From contig CAZHJK010000008.1 of the NCBI GenBank assembly GCA_964533275.1, positions 27,819 through 91,818 on the forward strand: a stretch of 64,000 nucleotides of DNA. The letters run 5' to 3'. Position numbers and translations under genes: made by a program. Positions 8,673 to 17,635 of the stretch are shown here, in pieces; position 1 is the first letter of the stretch, and each line of letters begins with the position of its first letter. The DNA is from CAZHJK01 sp964533275 (lineage in GTDB: Bacteria > Bacillota > Clostridia > Eubacteriales > Garciellaceae). The notes under the pieces are model-generated. The model searched no databases and was not told the DNA's origin. It saw only the letters and a list, made by a program, of their open reading frames with translations.

Positions 8673-9077
8673 TTAGTGGCATTCACAGTCTTCGTCACCA
8701 CAGCAAGATAAATCTATTTCCATTTCTTCTTCACAATTTGGACAGGTAATTTTATTGTCTTCATCAAGCATTTCCATGTCTACATATACAACCTCTCCAC
8801 ATTCAGGACATTCAATTTCACAAAAATCTATTTCATCGTCTAGTTCATCCATATCATCATAAACATCATCTTCAAGATCTGATAAATCTTCATCAATTAC
8901 CTCTACATATTCCTCTAAATCATTTTGTGCTTCTGTTAAACCATCTAATGCTTCTGAAATATCATCTAGGATATCAACTATATGTAGAAGTACTTTCCCT
9001 TCATTTGTTGACTCATTTATACCTAAGCCTTCAGATAATCCCTTTAAATAAGCTACTTTTTCTTGAATATAATCCAT
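8673..9077 (-). CDS. CD1247 N-terminal-domain protein with C-terminal zinc ribbon
   Basis: The family is widespread in Clostridia but has no established function. The 134 residues divide into three parts: a helical N-terminal domain (about 1-45, MDYIQEKVAYLKGLSEGLG), a very acidic linker (about 55-90), and a rubredoxin-like zinc ribbon with CPECGE and CPNCEEE, ending in SCCGDEDCECH. It lies between efp and spoIIIAA and is bounded by terminators on both sides, so it is probably monocistronic. A role as a metal-dependent regulator is only a guess. Confidence 0.85.
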   Translation of the reverse strand: MDYIQEKVAYLKGLSEGLGINESTNEGKVLLHIVDILDDISEALDGLTEAQNDLEEYVEVIDEDLSDLEDDVYDDMDELDDEIDFCEIECPECGEVVYVDMEMLDEDNKITCPNCEEEMEIDLSCCGDEDCECH

Positions 9078-9110
9078 AACAATCCCTCCTTAGTTTTTTA
9101 TTTTTATATT

Positions 9111-9141
9111 AAAAAGGGAAACTTAAAATGCTCCCCTCTTT
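9111..9141 (-). terminator. intrinsic terminator after efp
   Basis: A ten-base-pair stem including two G-T pairs (AAAGAGGGGA with TTCCCTTTTT on the minus strand), running into a T-rich tail, 14 bases after the efp stop. Confidence 0.65.
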
Positions 9142-9154
9142 CTTTATTATTCCA

Positions 9155-9712
9155 TTAAACTCTTTCCATATACTCTCCTGTTCGTGTATCTATACGAATT
9201 ACATCTCCAATATTTACAAATAGTGGTACACCAATACTTGCTCCTGTTTCAACTATAGCAGGTTTAAAAGACCCTGTTGCAGTATCTCCTTTAAAACCAG
9301 GCTCTGTCTCAACAACCTCTAATTCAACAAAATTTGGAGGCTCAACAGAAAAAGCATTTCCCTTATGAAACTTAATAACAGCATTCATATTTTCTTTAAT
9401 AAATTTTATAGCATCTTCAACTTGATCTTCATTTAAAGGTATTTGTTCGTAGCTTTCTAAATCCATAAAATAATATAGACTTCCATCATTATATAGATAC
9501 TGCATTTCCTTAGTTTCTATATGTGCCTTAGGAAATTTATCATTAGGGTTAAAGGTTCTTTCAGTTGTTGAACCGGTTTTAATATTTTTAATTTTAGTAC
9601 GAACAAAAGCTGCTCCTTTACCAGGCTTTACATGTTGAAAATCAATGATATTGTATACATCACCCTCCATTTCAAAGGTAATGCCTTTTCTAAAATCACC
9701 TGCGGATATCAT
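9155..9712 (-). CDS. efp: translation elongation factor P
   Basis: EF-P enters stalled ribosomes and promotes peptide-bond formation at polyproline stretches. The 185-residue protein has the three usual domains. The loop at the tip of the first one is KPGKGAAF, placing a lysine at position 32 where related proteins are modified. The C-terminal domain ends GDVIRIDTRTGEYMERV, which is nearly invariant. GGAGGGA precedes the ATG. The order aroK-aroQ-efp is common in Firmicutes. Confidence 0.97.
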   Translation of the reverse strand: MISAGDFRKGITFEMEGDVYNIIDFQHVKPGKGAAFVRTKIKNIKTGSTTERTFNPNDKFPKAHIETKEMQYLYNDGSLYYFMDLESYEQIPLNEDQVEDAIKFIKENMNAVIKFHKGNAFSVEPPNFVELEVVETEPGFKGDTATGSFKPAIVETGASIGVPLFVNIGDVIRIDTRTGEYMERV

Positions 9713-9765
9713 AAAAATCCCTCCAACTTTATTTTCTTATGTTTTTTAATTTTTATTCAATGCTA

Positions 9766-10197
9766 CTAGATTAAATATGAAATTCTCTCTATGGCTAAAA
9801 CATACCCTTCTATACCTAATCCAGTAATTTGTCCCATGCATACTGGAGATATAACTGAATTAGCTCTAAATGATTCCCTTTTGTATATATTGCTAATATG
9901 TACCTCAATAGTAGGAATATCCACTGCTTCAATAGCATCTCGAATTCCAATACTATAATGAGCATAGGCTCCTGCATTTATAATAAGAGCATGATAATTA
10001 TTATAAGCTTTATGTATTTGGCTAATAATTTCGCCTTCACAATTAAATTGATAAATATCTACATCAATATCTAATTCCTTTGATTTCTTTTTAATAATAT
10101 CATTGAGATCTTGTAAAGTGCTTTTACCATAGATCTCTTTTTTTCTAATACCTAACATATTTAAATTTGGTCCATGAATAACCATAACCTTTTTCAT
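9766..10197 (-). CDS. aroQ: type II 3-dehydroquinate dehydratase
   Basis: Third step of the shikimate pathway, converting 3-dehydroquinate to 3-dehydroshikimate. The 143 residues contain GPNLNMLGIRKKEIYG (with the catalytic tyrosine), FNCEGEIISQIH, INAGAYAHYSIGIRDA and EVHISNIYKRESFR. The usual NPGA motif reads NAGA here. The ATG follows AGAAGGG by five bases. A longer frame upstream adds nine residues not found in the family. It is clustered with aroK, with an unrelated TIM-barrel gene between them. Confidence 0.93.
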   Translation of the reverse strand: MKKVMVIHGPNLNMLGIRKKEIYGKSTLQDLNDIIKKKSKELDIDVDIYQFNCEGEIISQIHKAYNNYHALIINAGAYAHYSIGIRDAIEAVDIPTIEVHISNIYKRESFRANSVISPVCMGQITGLGIEGYVLAIERISYLI

Positions 10198-10264
10198 AAA
10201 AACCCTTCTTATAATTAAAGTCATTTATTATATTACCATAGTTTTGAAATGTTTAATAGCAATT

Positions 10265-11134
10265 TCATTGTTTTTCTTTTTCACTCATTATTTCTTGATA
10301 AATTTTTTTAAAAATTATTGCATCTTCAGCCATAGTACCTCTGGATTCACAGATAATAACAGGTGTCAAATTTCTTTCTACTAAGATATGTGCTAAAGGT
10401 TCAAAATCAGGACCAAATTGTGTATCTGCATAGGTCCAATGCTTTTTTTCTCCAGCATGAGTGTATTCTATTCGGCTAAAATGAATATGTATAATACCTG
10501 TTCTATTTATCCCTAAGTATTTTTCGGTTAAATCTATTATTTCTTCAAAGTCTTGTTTTTTTTGTAGACTTCCCCCATTTCTGGCATGAATATGACCGAA
10601 ATCTATTGTAGGAAGAACTTTTTCATCTAGCTTACATAATTGAAGAACCTCTTCTAATGTCCCAATTTGATTCCTTTTACCCATGGTTTCCGGGCAAAGA
10701 GTTATATGATCGTATTGTTTTTTATATATTAAATCTAATATTTCTTCAAAGGTATTGGAAACTATTTCAAATGCCTTTTCCCTCTTTAATTTTCCCATAG
10801 AACCAGGATGAAATACAATTCTTTTTGCTCCCATCCACTCAGCAGCCTTTAGTGTATCAATAATATATTCTTTAGACTTTTCTCTTTTTTGAGGATCTGG
10901 ATTCCCCAGATTTATATAATATGGTGCATGCATACTTAAAAAAATATTATTCTGCCTTGCCTGTTCGCCAATTCCCCTAGCTGTTTCCTCTTTAAACCTA
11001 ATACCCTTAGTTACCGAATATTCATAAGCATTAAGCCCTTTATCAGCTAACCATTTAGGCATATCTAAGGAGGATTTATAGCCTTCATCATAAAAAGATT
11101 CAGAATTCCCAGAAGGCCCAAATTTTATCTCCAT
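10265..11134 (-). CDS. endonuclease IV-fold / sugar-phosphate isomerase-like TIM barrel protein
   Basis: A 289-residue AP endonuclease family 2 barrel, the fold shared by endonuclease IV (Nfo) and xylose isomerase-like enzymes. Probable metal ligands lie in MHAPYYINL, FHPGSMG, CPETMGK, DFGHIHA, HIHFSR and ICESRGTMAED, the Nfo pattern of His, Glu and Asp at barrel strand ends. Nfo proteins process abasic sites in DNA, but this branch is divergent and the substrate is uncertain. It lies between aroK and aroQ on one transcript. Confidence 0.82.
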   Translation of the reverse strand: MEIKFGPSGNSESFYDEGYKSSLDMPKWLADKGLNAYEYSVTKGIRFKEETARGIGEQARQNNIFLSMHAPYYINLGNPDPQKREKSKEYIIDTLKAAEWMGAKRIVFHPGSMGKLKREKAFEIVSNTFEEILDLIYKKQYDHITLCPETMGKRNQIGTLEEVLQLCKLDEKVLPTIDFGHIHARNGGSLQKKQDFEEIIDLTEKYLGINRTGIIHIHFSRIEYTHAGEKKHWTYADTQFGPDFEPLAHILVERNLTPVIICESRGTMAEDAIIFKKIYQEIMSEKEKQ

Positions 11135-11173
11135 TTTTTACTCCTTTCATTACAGCATTTAAAATAAATTTAA

Positions 11174-11692
11174 TTATTGTGATTTATAAGTATTAACTAC
11201 CTTCTTAGCCAATTCAATTATTGAACTATTATCTGTATATAAAATAATATCTCCAAAATCATATAAACCCTTTCGTTGATTCATTAAATTATTAATGGTT
11301 TTTAACGGTTTCTGAGTTCTTAGTAAAGGTCGTTTATTATTTCTTTTAATTCTATAATAAATAGTTTTAGCCATAGCCTTTAGACTTACCACAAAGGATT
11401 GTTCCTTTAATAACTCTCTATTTTCTTCAAGTAATACGATACCGCCTCCAGTAGAAATAACCTGCCTTTCATTTTTTAATATTTCTTTTAAATAAAAATT
11501 CTCAATCTTTCTAAATTCAATTTCTCCATTTTTTGCAAAATACTCTGATATAGAAATCCCTATTTTTCTTTCAATATATCTATCTGTGTCAATAAATCTA
11601 AAATTCAATTCCCTAGCTATATTTCTACCAATAGCACTTTTCCCGGTTCCCATAAATCCTATAATTGATATGTTCTTCTTCATTTTCCTCAC
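11174..11692 (-). CDS. aroK: shikimate kinase
   Basis: Phosphorylates shikimate with ATP, the fifth step of the shikimate pathway. It is 169-172 residues long. The P-loop reads GFMGTGKS, followed by DTDRYIERKIGISISEYFAKNGEIEFRKIE (shikimate contacts), the STGGGIVL loop and KRPLL in the lid region. The start is ambiguous between a GTG (11690-11692) and the ATG three codons later. It follows pilO by 14 bases, so aromatic biosynthesis genes are read from the end of the pilus locus. Confidence 0.93.
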   Translation of the reverse strand: MRKMKKNISIIGFMGTGKSAIGRNIARELNFRFIDTDRYIERKIGISISEYFAKNGEIEFRKIENFYLKEILKNERQVISTGGGIVLLEENRELLKEQSFVVSLKAMAKTIYYRIKRNNKRPLLRTQKPLKTINNLMNQRKGLYDFGDIILYTDNSSIIELAKKVVNTYKSQ

Positions 11693-11706
11693 TTCTATCC
11701 TTAATT

Positions 11707-12477
11707 TTATTCATCCAACATATCTTCTTCTGTATCTTCAAATTCAACCTCATCTTGCGCTTCTTCATCTTCATCTATTTCAGTAAATGCCCCTTGTATA
11801 TATGGATTATTTCGACCATATTTTCCTTTAATAAAATCATAGTCCACAAATTCTGAATAATTTTGACCATCTCTTACCAGTGCGTAGGAATGTAGTAAGA
11901 AGGTAGCTGAAAGACTTTCAGCTTCTTTATCTTTACTTATTTGATATTCCACAACATCTATTTTTCTCTCACATTTCTGTATTTCATCAATATAATTTTT
12001 AATCTCCCCATATGTACCTTTAAAAATATGATTAATAGGTAATATTAATAATTGTTCACTAGACTGTTGTATATTCTTATTCTCTTCCGGATTCCCCTCA
12101 TCAACAACCTGTTTAGTGGAGGTATTAATACCATTTTCAATTATTGTACTTTGCATTGTGAAACTCTTCTGTTGTATCCCTGTACTTTCAGCTATATATA
12201 ATATCTCTAAAAATATTTCAGGGATTTTGACTTGAGTTGGTAATATTGACTCAATTCTTTTTATTTCACTCTGTATTTTTATTTCTTTATCAGTAAGTGC
12301 ACCTGTTTCATTAGCCTGCTCTAAATTGTTTAATATAATTCTATCATGTTCTAACACTTTTGAATTTTCTTGTATTTTGTCTACCATAGGTAAAATCAAA
12401 AAGTATAGAAACCCTCCTATTACTATTACAAATATAAGAATTATTAATAATATCTTTTCTCTATTGGTTAGAGTCAT
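11707..12477 (-). CDS. pilO: type IV pilus inner-membrane alignment protein PilO-like
   Basis: PilO and PilN form the membrane platform that links the cytoplasmic PilM ring to the pilus pore. The 256 residues contain a short cytoplasmic start (MTLTNREK), one membrane helix (about 10-31), a coiled coil (about 35-85) and a ferredoxin-like periplasmic domain, then an acidic tail. The chosen ATG has GGGAGGGGAG just upstream and overlaps pilN by 17 bases. The longer frame would start inside pilN. Confidence 0.85.
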   Translation of the reverse strand: MTLTNREKILLIILIFVIVIGGFLYFLILPMVDKIQENSKVLEHDRIILNNLEQANETGALTDKEIKIQSEIKRIESILPTQVKIPEIFLEILYIAESTGIQQKSFTMQSTIIENGINTSTKQVVDEGNPEENKNIQQSSEQLLILPINHIFKGTYGEIKNYIDEIQKCERKIDVVEYQISKDKEAESLSATFLLHSYALVRDGQNYSEFVDYDFIKGKYGRNNPYIQGAFTEIDEDEEAQDEVEFEDTEEDMLDE

Positions 12478-13039
12478 TTGTCTCCCCTCCCTCTTCAACC
12501 GAATATGTAAAGTATATAGTAAAGTGAGGAACATTTTCCTGTTGGGATTCTCCACTACCATAATCTATATTATCTAAAAATACATTCTCTACACCTTCAA
12601 TTTTAGCTATGTTTACCATAAAATCAGCAATTTCATCGGGTTTTGTAGTAGTTCCCTTAATATTAAAATAGTTTCCACTAGGGTGGGTTAGGTCTCTTAA
12701 AGTAATTTCATTAGGAAGAGTTTTTTCTAATTCATTAAAAAGCACATAATGATCCACTCTTTTATTTTCAACCATTTCTAACATAGCTTGACGATTATCT
12801 AATACCTCTTGATTTGCAGAAATTTCTGATTGAACATTTCTTACTTTTTCCAAACTCTCAATCTTAGATTTTATATTGGAGACTTCCTTTCGCGTGTTAT
12901 ACTCAATAAAATAAACACTTAGATAAAAAACTATTATACAAAACACAATAGCAAGAATCAAAATGATACGATTTTTTCTTTTTTTATTTTGTTCCAGATT
13001 ATATAAATGCTCTTCGGGAAGTAGATTCATCTCTCTCAT
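12461..13039 (-). CDS. pilN: type IV pilus assembly protein PilN
   Basis: PilN binds PilM through its cytoplasmic N terminus. Here that segment reads MREMNLLPEEH, matching the INLLP motif of PilN. One membrane helix (about 23-45), a coiled coil and a fimbrial-assembly domain follow, for a total of 192 residues. It sits five bases after pilM and overlaps pilO, the normal MNO order. Confidence 0.92.
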   Translation of the reverse strand: MREMNLLPEEHLYNLEQNKKRKNRIILILAIVFCIIVFYLSVYFIEYNTRKEVSNIKSKIESLEKVRNVQSEISANQEVLDNRQAMLEMVENKRVDHYVLFNELEKTLPNEITLRDLTHPSGNYFNIKGTTTKPDEIADFMVNIAKIEGVENVFLDNIDYGSGESQQENVPHFTIYFTYSVEEGGETNDSNQ

Positions 13040-13044
13040 ATTCT

Positions 13045-14124
13045 CTAATCCTTTCTTAATAAAATTCCAAGGACATTACATAAATATAATAAATCCTCTG
13101 AGAATTTTGTTTCATCTATATTTACATTTATATTTCTATAATCATTACCAAGCTTTGTTACAACATTTAAGTTATCTTCAAAATATTTAGTTATATCCAT
13201 CGTCTTAGCCCCACCACCAATCAAATATATGCGATCGAGCTTTTTTTGTATACTTCTAGATATAAAATAATCAATTACCTTATTAATTTCTACAATCATT
13301 TCTTCCATATTACTTTCTATAGCAGTTTGTAATTGTTCGTTGTTTCCCACTTTAAGATAGTTATTAGTTAACTTCCATTTTTCTGCCTCTACAATATCAA
13401 TATCAAGTATCTCTGCAATAGTACTGGTTATGTCCCTTCCACCCTTATTAATTACTCTATTGAGAAAAATTTTTCCATATTCCATTATTGTAACAGTTGT
13501 TTTTTGATTTCCTAAATCAATAATTGCTATGTTTTTATCTATTGTTTCCTTATCCTCAAAATCCTTTATAAGCTTCTTTCTTCCCCCAAACAGCTTTGCT
13601 ATACTATTAGATTGTATATCGACTATATCTAAACTCAACCCAGCTTTTTCAAAGGTTGTAAGATATGCTTCAACAATAGCCTTAGGGAGTGCCGCAGTCT
13701 GCACCTTAAACATAGACATTTTTTCCCCATCTTCTATTTCCTCTTCATATTCCTCTAAAATTGTAAAATCTACAACATAGTTATCTATGGCTTCAGGAAG
13801 TAAATTCTCCATTTCAAATTTTACTGCTGCCTTTAGCTCCTTTTCTTCCATTTTAGGTATCTCGAAGGTTCTTAATATTAAATCTCCTGAAGAAATAGAA
13901 ACCTTTACATTCAATTTCTTTATATTTTTTTTCTTTACATATTGCTCAATACTTTCTGCTATTTTAGACTTATGATATATTTTTCCGTTATAAATGGCAT
14001 CCTCAGGTGTAGGCATAATTACATAATCTTTAATAAATATATGATCATCTTTACTACTACCTATTGCAATCTTAATACTATTTGAACCAATGTCAAAGAC
14101 AATTGATTGACTGTTTTTTTTCAA
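13045..14124 (-). CDS. pilM: type IV pilus assembly protein PilM
   Basis: PilM is an actin/FtsA-like cytoplasmic ATP-binding protein that forms a ring around the pilus machine base. The 359 residues contain the phosphate-1 loop FDIGSNSIKIAIG, the phosphate-2 region IAIIDLGNQKTTVTIM and the adenosine motif IYLIGGGAKTMDI. The start is TTG seven bases after GGGGGG. The preceding pilX-like gene ends 42 bases upstream. Confidence 0.93.
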   Translation of the reverse strand: MKKNSQSIVFDIGSNSIKIAIGSSKDDHIFIKDYVIMPTPEDAIYNGKIYHKSKIAESIEQYVKKKNIKKLNVKVSISSGDLILRTFEIPKMEEKELKAAVKFEMENLLPEAIDNYVVDFTILEEYEEEIEDGEKMSMFKVQTAALPKAIVEAYLTTFEKAGLSLDIVDIQSNSIAKLFGGRKKLIKDFEDKETIDKNIAIIDLGNQKTTVTIMEYGKIFLNRVINKGGRDITSTIAEILDIDIVEAEKWKLTNNYLKVGNNEQLQTAIESNMEEMIVEINKVIDYFISRSIQKKLDRIYLIGGGAKTMDITKYFEDNLNVVTKLGNDYRNINVNIDETKFSEDLLYLCNVLGILLRKD

Positions 14125-14166
14125 ATTTTATCCCCCCAATAGTTGATGTAATATATTGACCATGAT

Positions 14167-15270
14167 TTAGTTAATTTCTTTCCAGTTTAATACATTTATT
14201 GATAAATCACTTTCACTGGGTATTTCGAAATTTTCTGGTAAATAAGTATCTAAATTAGATAAAATTGATGGATCGTGATTTAAATTAAGCTTCCAATTAC
14301 CTTTCTGAGTTGCACTATTGGTACATATAAGGCTACCATTTACATCAATCTTACTACCTGATATTTGAAATTCTGTTATTTCTAAATCATTGCCTGTAAA
14401 AATTATCATGCCGTTAATAGTAGATTCGTTATGTATTTTTAATTTATCTGTACGATTAACAATAATAAGTCCATTAAAAGTCCCTTTTGAGAAACTTACC
14501 TCTTCATAATTATCAATAATAAGAATTGATGTAGCTTCATTAGGATAGCGATCCTCTTCAAGGTTAAATGTATTGTTACCTGATAGAGATCTATCATATT
14601 CTGTTACAGTAAAACTTGTTTTCAGCCATTCAATATATACATCCATATTAAATGAAGATAAATCCATAAGATTTCTATCGGTGACAGGAGTAAAGTTTGC
14701 ATCATTATAATTTATATTTTTATTATGATCATCCTCATGATTAGGTAGAACTTCTCCCTCAACCAATAGCTGTGCACTTCCATCCTCTTTTGCAGATTCA
14801 AAATGCAAATTCCCATGGGCACCAATTATTCCACCATTTATATTGCCGAGTTCATCTATCTCCAAATCACCTTGGGAAAATATAGCAAAATCTTTCATTT
14901 CTGAAAGATCATAAGTGGTAACTGCTCTTTCTATATTTGCTTCTATAGTTCTTTGAATGTTCCCAATTTTTCCAGTAGCTGTTATTGTTCGTGAATTTCC
15001 AGAGCCACTTACATTAATATCATATTCTCCATCACTAAAGTTTTTACCTAGGTTTCCACTATAATCCCAATGATGATTTAATTCAGCTATAGCCTCCTCA
15101 ATCCCTGCCTCTGCAATATAATATGCCTTTTCAAAATCAGAAAAGTGATGGGAAGTCTTATATTCCATTACAGTAAGAGGCAGCATTGCTAATCCTAGAA
15201 TTGACAAAATTAAAGTAGTCATAAGCGTTAATACTAACACACCGCCCTTTTCACTTTTAAATTTTTCCAT
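14167..15270 (-). CDS. PilX-type minor pilus protein
   Basis: A 367-residue protein with a PilX-like N terminus: a short positively charged leader (MEKFKSEKGG), a hydrophobic helix (residues 11-32), then the pilus-associated motif EKAYYIAEAGIEEAIAEL. The remaining 290 residues are a beta-rich extracellular domain with no recognised fold. PilX proteins are minor components that prime or modify pilus assembly. It is co-transcribed with the three minor pilins upstream and pilMNO downstream. Confidence 0.8.
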   Translation of the reverse strand: MEKFKSEKGGVLVLTLMTTLILSILGLAMLPLTVMEYKTSHHFSDFEKAYYIAEAGIEEAIAELNHHWDYSGNLGKNFSDGEYDINVSGSGNSRTITATGKIGNIQRTIEANIERAVTTYDLSEMKDFAIFSQGDLEIDELGNINGGIIGAHGNLHFESAKEDGSAQLLVEGEVLPNHEDDHNKNINYNDANFTPVTDRNLMDLSSFNMDVYIEWLKTSFTVTEYDRSLSGNNTFNLEEDRYPNEATSILIIDNYEEVSFSKGTFNGLIIVNRTDKLKIHNESTINGMIIFTGNDLEITEFQISGSKIDVNGSLICTNSATQKGNWKLNLNHDPSILSNLDTYLPENFEIPSESDLSINVLNWKEIN

Positions 15271-15286
15271 TTAAATCCCTTCCTTT

Positions 15287-15823
15287 TTATTTATTGGTTA
15301 CTTCTACACCAACACGGATGTGGGAATTCAATTCAAGTTTTTTACCCTCTTTCTCTGCTATGATTCTTAATTTAAATATATTTTCACTATCCTCAGCTTT
15401 AACTAACTCAAATTCCTTTATATTCTCAGCAAATTGCGAAGCATATCCAGATTCTATATGTTCTAAGTCACCTTTATTAACCTTATATTTCTTAATCTGA
15501 CTACCTACTAGAATATAATAATTATAATATTGGGGGGTTTCCAAGTCCTGTATATAAACTTTGTCATCTTTAATAAAAATTTCCTCTGATCTTTTCATTT
15601 GTCTCTCCAGGTTTAAATATGCCAATCTACCACTAGAGTAACTTGCAACTTGCTCATCTGCAGTATTAAAGGAGCGTATACCAGTAAAAAACATAGAACC
15701 TACTACTATGCCTATTAAACCAATTAAGGCAATTACTATTATTAATTCTATTAGAGTAACACCCTTTTCATTGTTTCTAGCTTTCCAGCATTTTATTTTA
15801 GGGAAGGTGCATTTGAGAAACAA
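15287..15823 (-). CDS. minor pilin, PilW/GspJ-like
   Basis: A class III prepilin with the processing motif KG-VTLIELIIVIALIGLIGI. Glycine precedes the mature hydrophobic helix and glutamate is the fifth mature residue. The frame could begin at 15862, but a TTG at 15821-15823 with AAGGGAG upstream gives a 21-residue basic leader and is preferred, for 178 residues in all. It overlaps the end of the preceding minor pilin by 26 bases. Assignment to the PilW/GspJ class rests on size and gene order. Confidence 0.78.
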   Translation of the reverse strand: MFLKCTFPKIKCWKARNNEKGVTLIELIIVIALIGLIGIVVGSMFFTGIRSFNTADEQVASYSSGRLAYLNLERQMKRSEEIFIKDDKVYIQDLETPQYYNYYILVGSQIKKYKVNKGDLEHIESGYASQFAENIKEFELVKAEDSENIFKLRIIAEKEGKKLELNSHIRVGVEVTNK

Positions 15824-16187
15824 ATCTTTCCACGCTCCCTTCTCTAATTCCTGGTACTTCAACTTCTATAATATATAATCTATCAATATCCGTAGTAGAT
15901 ATTGTAATGTTACTATTAGCATATAGGTTTTGAATTTCAATAGCTTTATTTTCAAGATTATCTATGTCCCTATGCTCTGAGGGAAGTAGAGTAAACTCAC
16001 TTTTAACATTTTCCATTATGTTCTTTGCAAGTACTGTGCTCTCTATTACCACCTTAGAAGCATTATTATTTTGTAATGAAGTTGTAAAAAGACCCATTAT
16101 TGAAATTGCTACAATCCCAATAAGAGCTATAGAAACCAATACCTCAATAAGAGTATATCCTTGATGATTTTTAAAATTATTAATCAT
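15798..16187 (-). CDS. minor pilin, PilV/GspI-like
   Basis: A 129-residue prepilin with cleavage motif QG-YTLIEVLVSIALIGIVAI close to the N terminus. The SLQNNNASKVVIESTVLAKNIMENVK region resembles the segment that follows the helix in PilV/GspI proteins. The start overlaps the end of the FimT-like gene by eight bases. It is probably part of the initiation complex at the pilus tip. Confidence 0.8.
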   Translation of the reverse strand: MINNFKNHQGYTLIEVLVSIALIGIVAISIMGLFTTSLQNNNASKVVIESTVLAKNIMENVKSEFTLLPSEHRDIDNLENKAIEIQNLYANSNITISTTDIDRLYIIEVEVPGIREGSVERFVSQMHLP

Positions 16188-16656
16188 CTATCATCCCCTC
16201 TTTCATATAAATGCGTCCCGTACCTAATTGTACAACAATAGTCATATACTTTTCCTTAGGACTTTTTAAAGTAATATGACCAGCTTGGCTAACGGTTCCT
16301 ATAGGTTTTAAACTTAAATAATTATATCCAATGAAGGTTGTATTATTAATAGTTATATTATTAGATAAATTTATAATTTCAGCAGGAGGATCATCTGGAT
16401 AACAAAACTTTTCGATTAAAAATTTATCTTCTTCCTGATCTATATAAATTCTTCGCTCAGAGCCATCCATGATTGCATTAGAGCGAGCCTTTAAAATAGT
16501 CTGAAGTATGATTCTCGTCTCTATCTTTAATTGATTTTTATCAGAAAACTCCTGGTAGGCTGGTATCCCTACCCCTATTATTGTGCTTAAAATACCCATT
16601 ATAGCTATTACCACAATAATCTCTACAAGGGTAAATCCATGTTCACTGTTTTTCAC
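16180..16656 (-). CDS. minor pilin, FimT/GspH-like
   Basis: A 158-residue prepilin with the processing site HG-FTLVEIIVVIAIMGILST followed by a small beta domain of GspH/FimT size. It starts at GTG 12 bases after AAGGAG, a slightly long spacing. The gene follows pilD and opens the group of four minor pilus genes. Confidence 0.82.
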   Translation of the reverse strand: MKNSEHGFTLVEIIVVIAIMGILSTIIGVGIPAYQEFSDKNQLKIETRIILQTILKARSNAIMDGSERRIYIDQEEDKFLIEKFCYPDDPPAEIINLSNNITINNTTFIGYNYLSLKPIGTVSQAGHITLKSPKEKYMTIVVQLGTGRIYMKEGMIDD

Positions 16657-16672
16657 TTGAGTATATTTCTCC

Positions 16673-17416
16673 TTATAACAAAGCTATATACCAGGTCAAT
16701 ATATTACTTCCAAAAACAATTGTTACAAAGGCAGCTATAGCTATCCAAGGTCCAAAGGGTATGGCATCCTTTCTTCCCTTAATCTTTAACACCAATAGTA
16801 ATACACCAAAAACCCCACCAATGATAAAGGATAGTAAAAGGGTTAAAATAATGCTTGTCCAGCCTAAATACAATCCTAAAACTGCCATTAATTTTACATC
16901 GCCCATTCCCATAGCAGCACCCTTTGATATAATAACCAATAGAAATAAAAAACCTCCACCAATTAATGCTCCTAATAAAGAATCTGTCCAGTTTATATAC
17001 CCTAAAATTATATTAAATACCAAAAACCCACCAAGAGCAAATAAATTAATTTTATTTGGAATAATTTGATGGTCTAAATCTATAAAGGTTATAGATATAA
17101 GTATAGCTGTTAGCGTCAAATATGGTAATAATACCTTGTCCATTCCATATTGCCAAAAAACTACTGAAAACAACAATCCTGTCATCAATTCTACAAAAGG
17201 ATATCTTATAGCTATAGATTCGCCACAGTATCGACATTTTCCTCCTAAGAAGATCCAACTAACTATAGGGAATAAATCCAAAGGTTTTAATCTGGTCCCA
17301 CAGCTACCACAGGAAGAAGGAGGGGTTGCTATAGACTTACCTGCAGGTATGCGATATATACATACATTAAGAAAACTACCGATTATAAGACCGAAAATAA
17401 AAATAAATAAAAGCAT
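16673..17416 (-). CDS. pilD: prepilin peptidase / N-methyltransferase
   Basis: Membrane aspartyl protease that removes prepilin leaders and N-methylates the new N terminus. The 247 residues include the cytoplasmic zinc-binding loop with two CxxC pairs (CGSCG near residue 37 and CRYCG near 61). The catalytic aspartates are in FIDLDHQIIPN and in MGMGDVKLM (GxGD motif). About seven membrane helices are visible. GGGGGA lies seven bases before the ATG. It is the enzyme for the five prepilins of this locus. Confidence 0.95.
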   Translation of the reverse strand: MLLFIFIFGLIIGSFLNVCIYRIPAGKSIATPPSSCGSCGTRLKPLDLFPIVSWIFLGGKCRYCGESIAIRYPFVELMTGLLFSVVFWQYGMDKVLLPYLTLTAILISITFIDLDHQIIPNKINLFALGGFLVFNIILGYINWTDSLLGALIGGGFLFLLVIISKGAAMGMGDVKLMAVLGLYLGWTSIILTLLLSFIIGGVFGVLLLVLKIKGRKDAIPFGPWIAIAAFVTIVFGSNILTWYIALL

Positions 17417-17522
17417 AGATAAGTCCCCCTAAGAAATTTATCAAATTTAAATATATATCATATATTTTTAATTATAGTTTAATAAATATAGGAAGTAAAT
17501 CAAATAAATATTATATTAAAAT

Positions 17523-17550
17523 GACCTGATAGAGCTTTCTCCATCAGGTC
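17523..17550 (-). terminator. terminator or attenuator between pilA and pilD
   Basis: A 12-base-pair stem with one G-T pair and an AAAG loop (GACCTGATGGAG on the minus strand), followed by ATTTTAATATAA. It lies about 85 bases after pilA and before pilD, a position that would let pilA mRNA accumulate above the downstream genes through partial read-through. Confidence 0.8.
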
Positions 17551-17608
17551 TCGTCTTGAAAATTATAAATCTCTTTTCAACAACATTGTATAAATAACAC
17601 AAGTGGAT

Positions 17609-17635
17609 AACACACGGGATCTGTCCCTCTGTGTT
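17609..17635. repeat. REP-like imperfect palindrome touching the pilA stop codon
   Basis: Six-base outer arms (AACACA/TGTGTT) and inner GGGA/TCCC around a CAGA loop. Sequences with this GGGACAGATCCC-type core occur as dispersed repeats in clostridial genomes, sometimes near REP-associated transposases. That link is from memory. The element reaches into the TAA of pilA. Confidence 0.45.
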
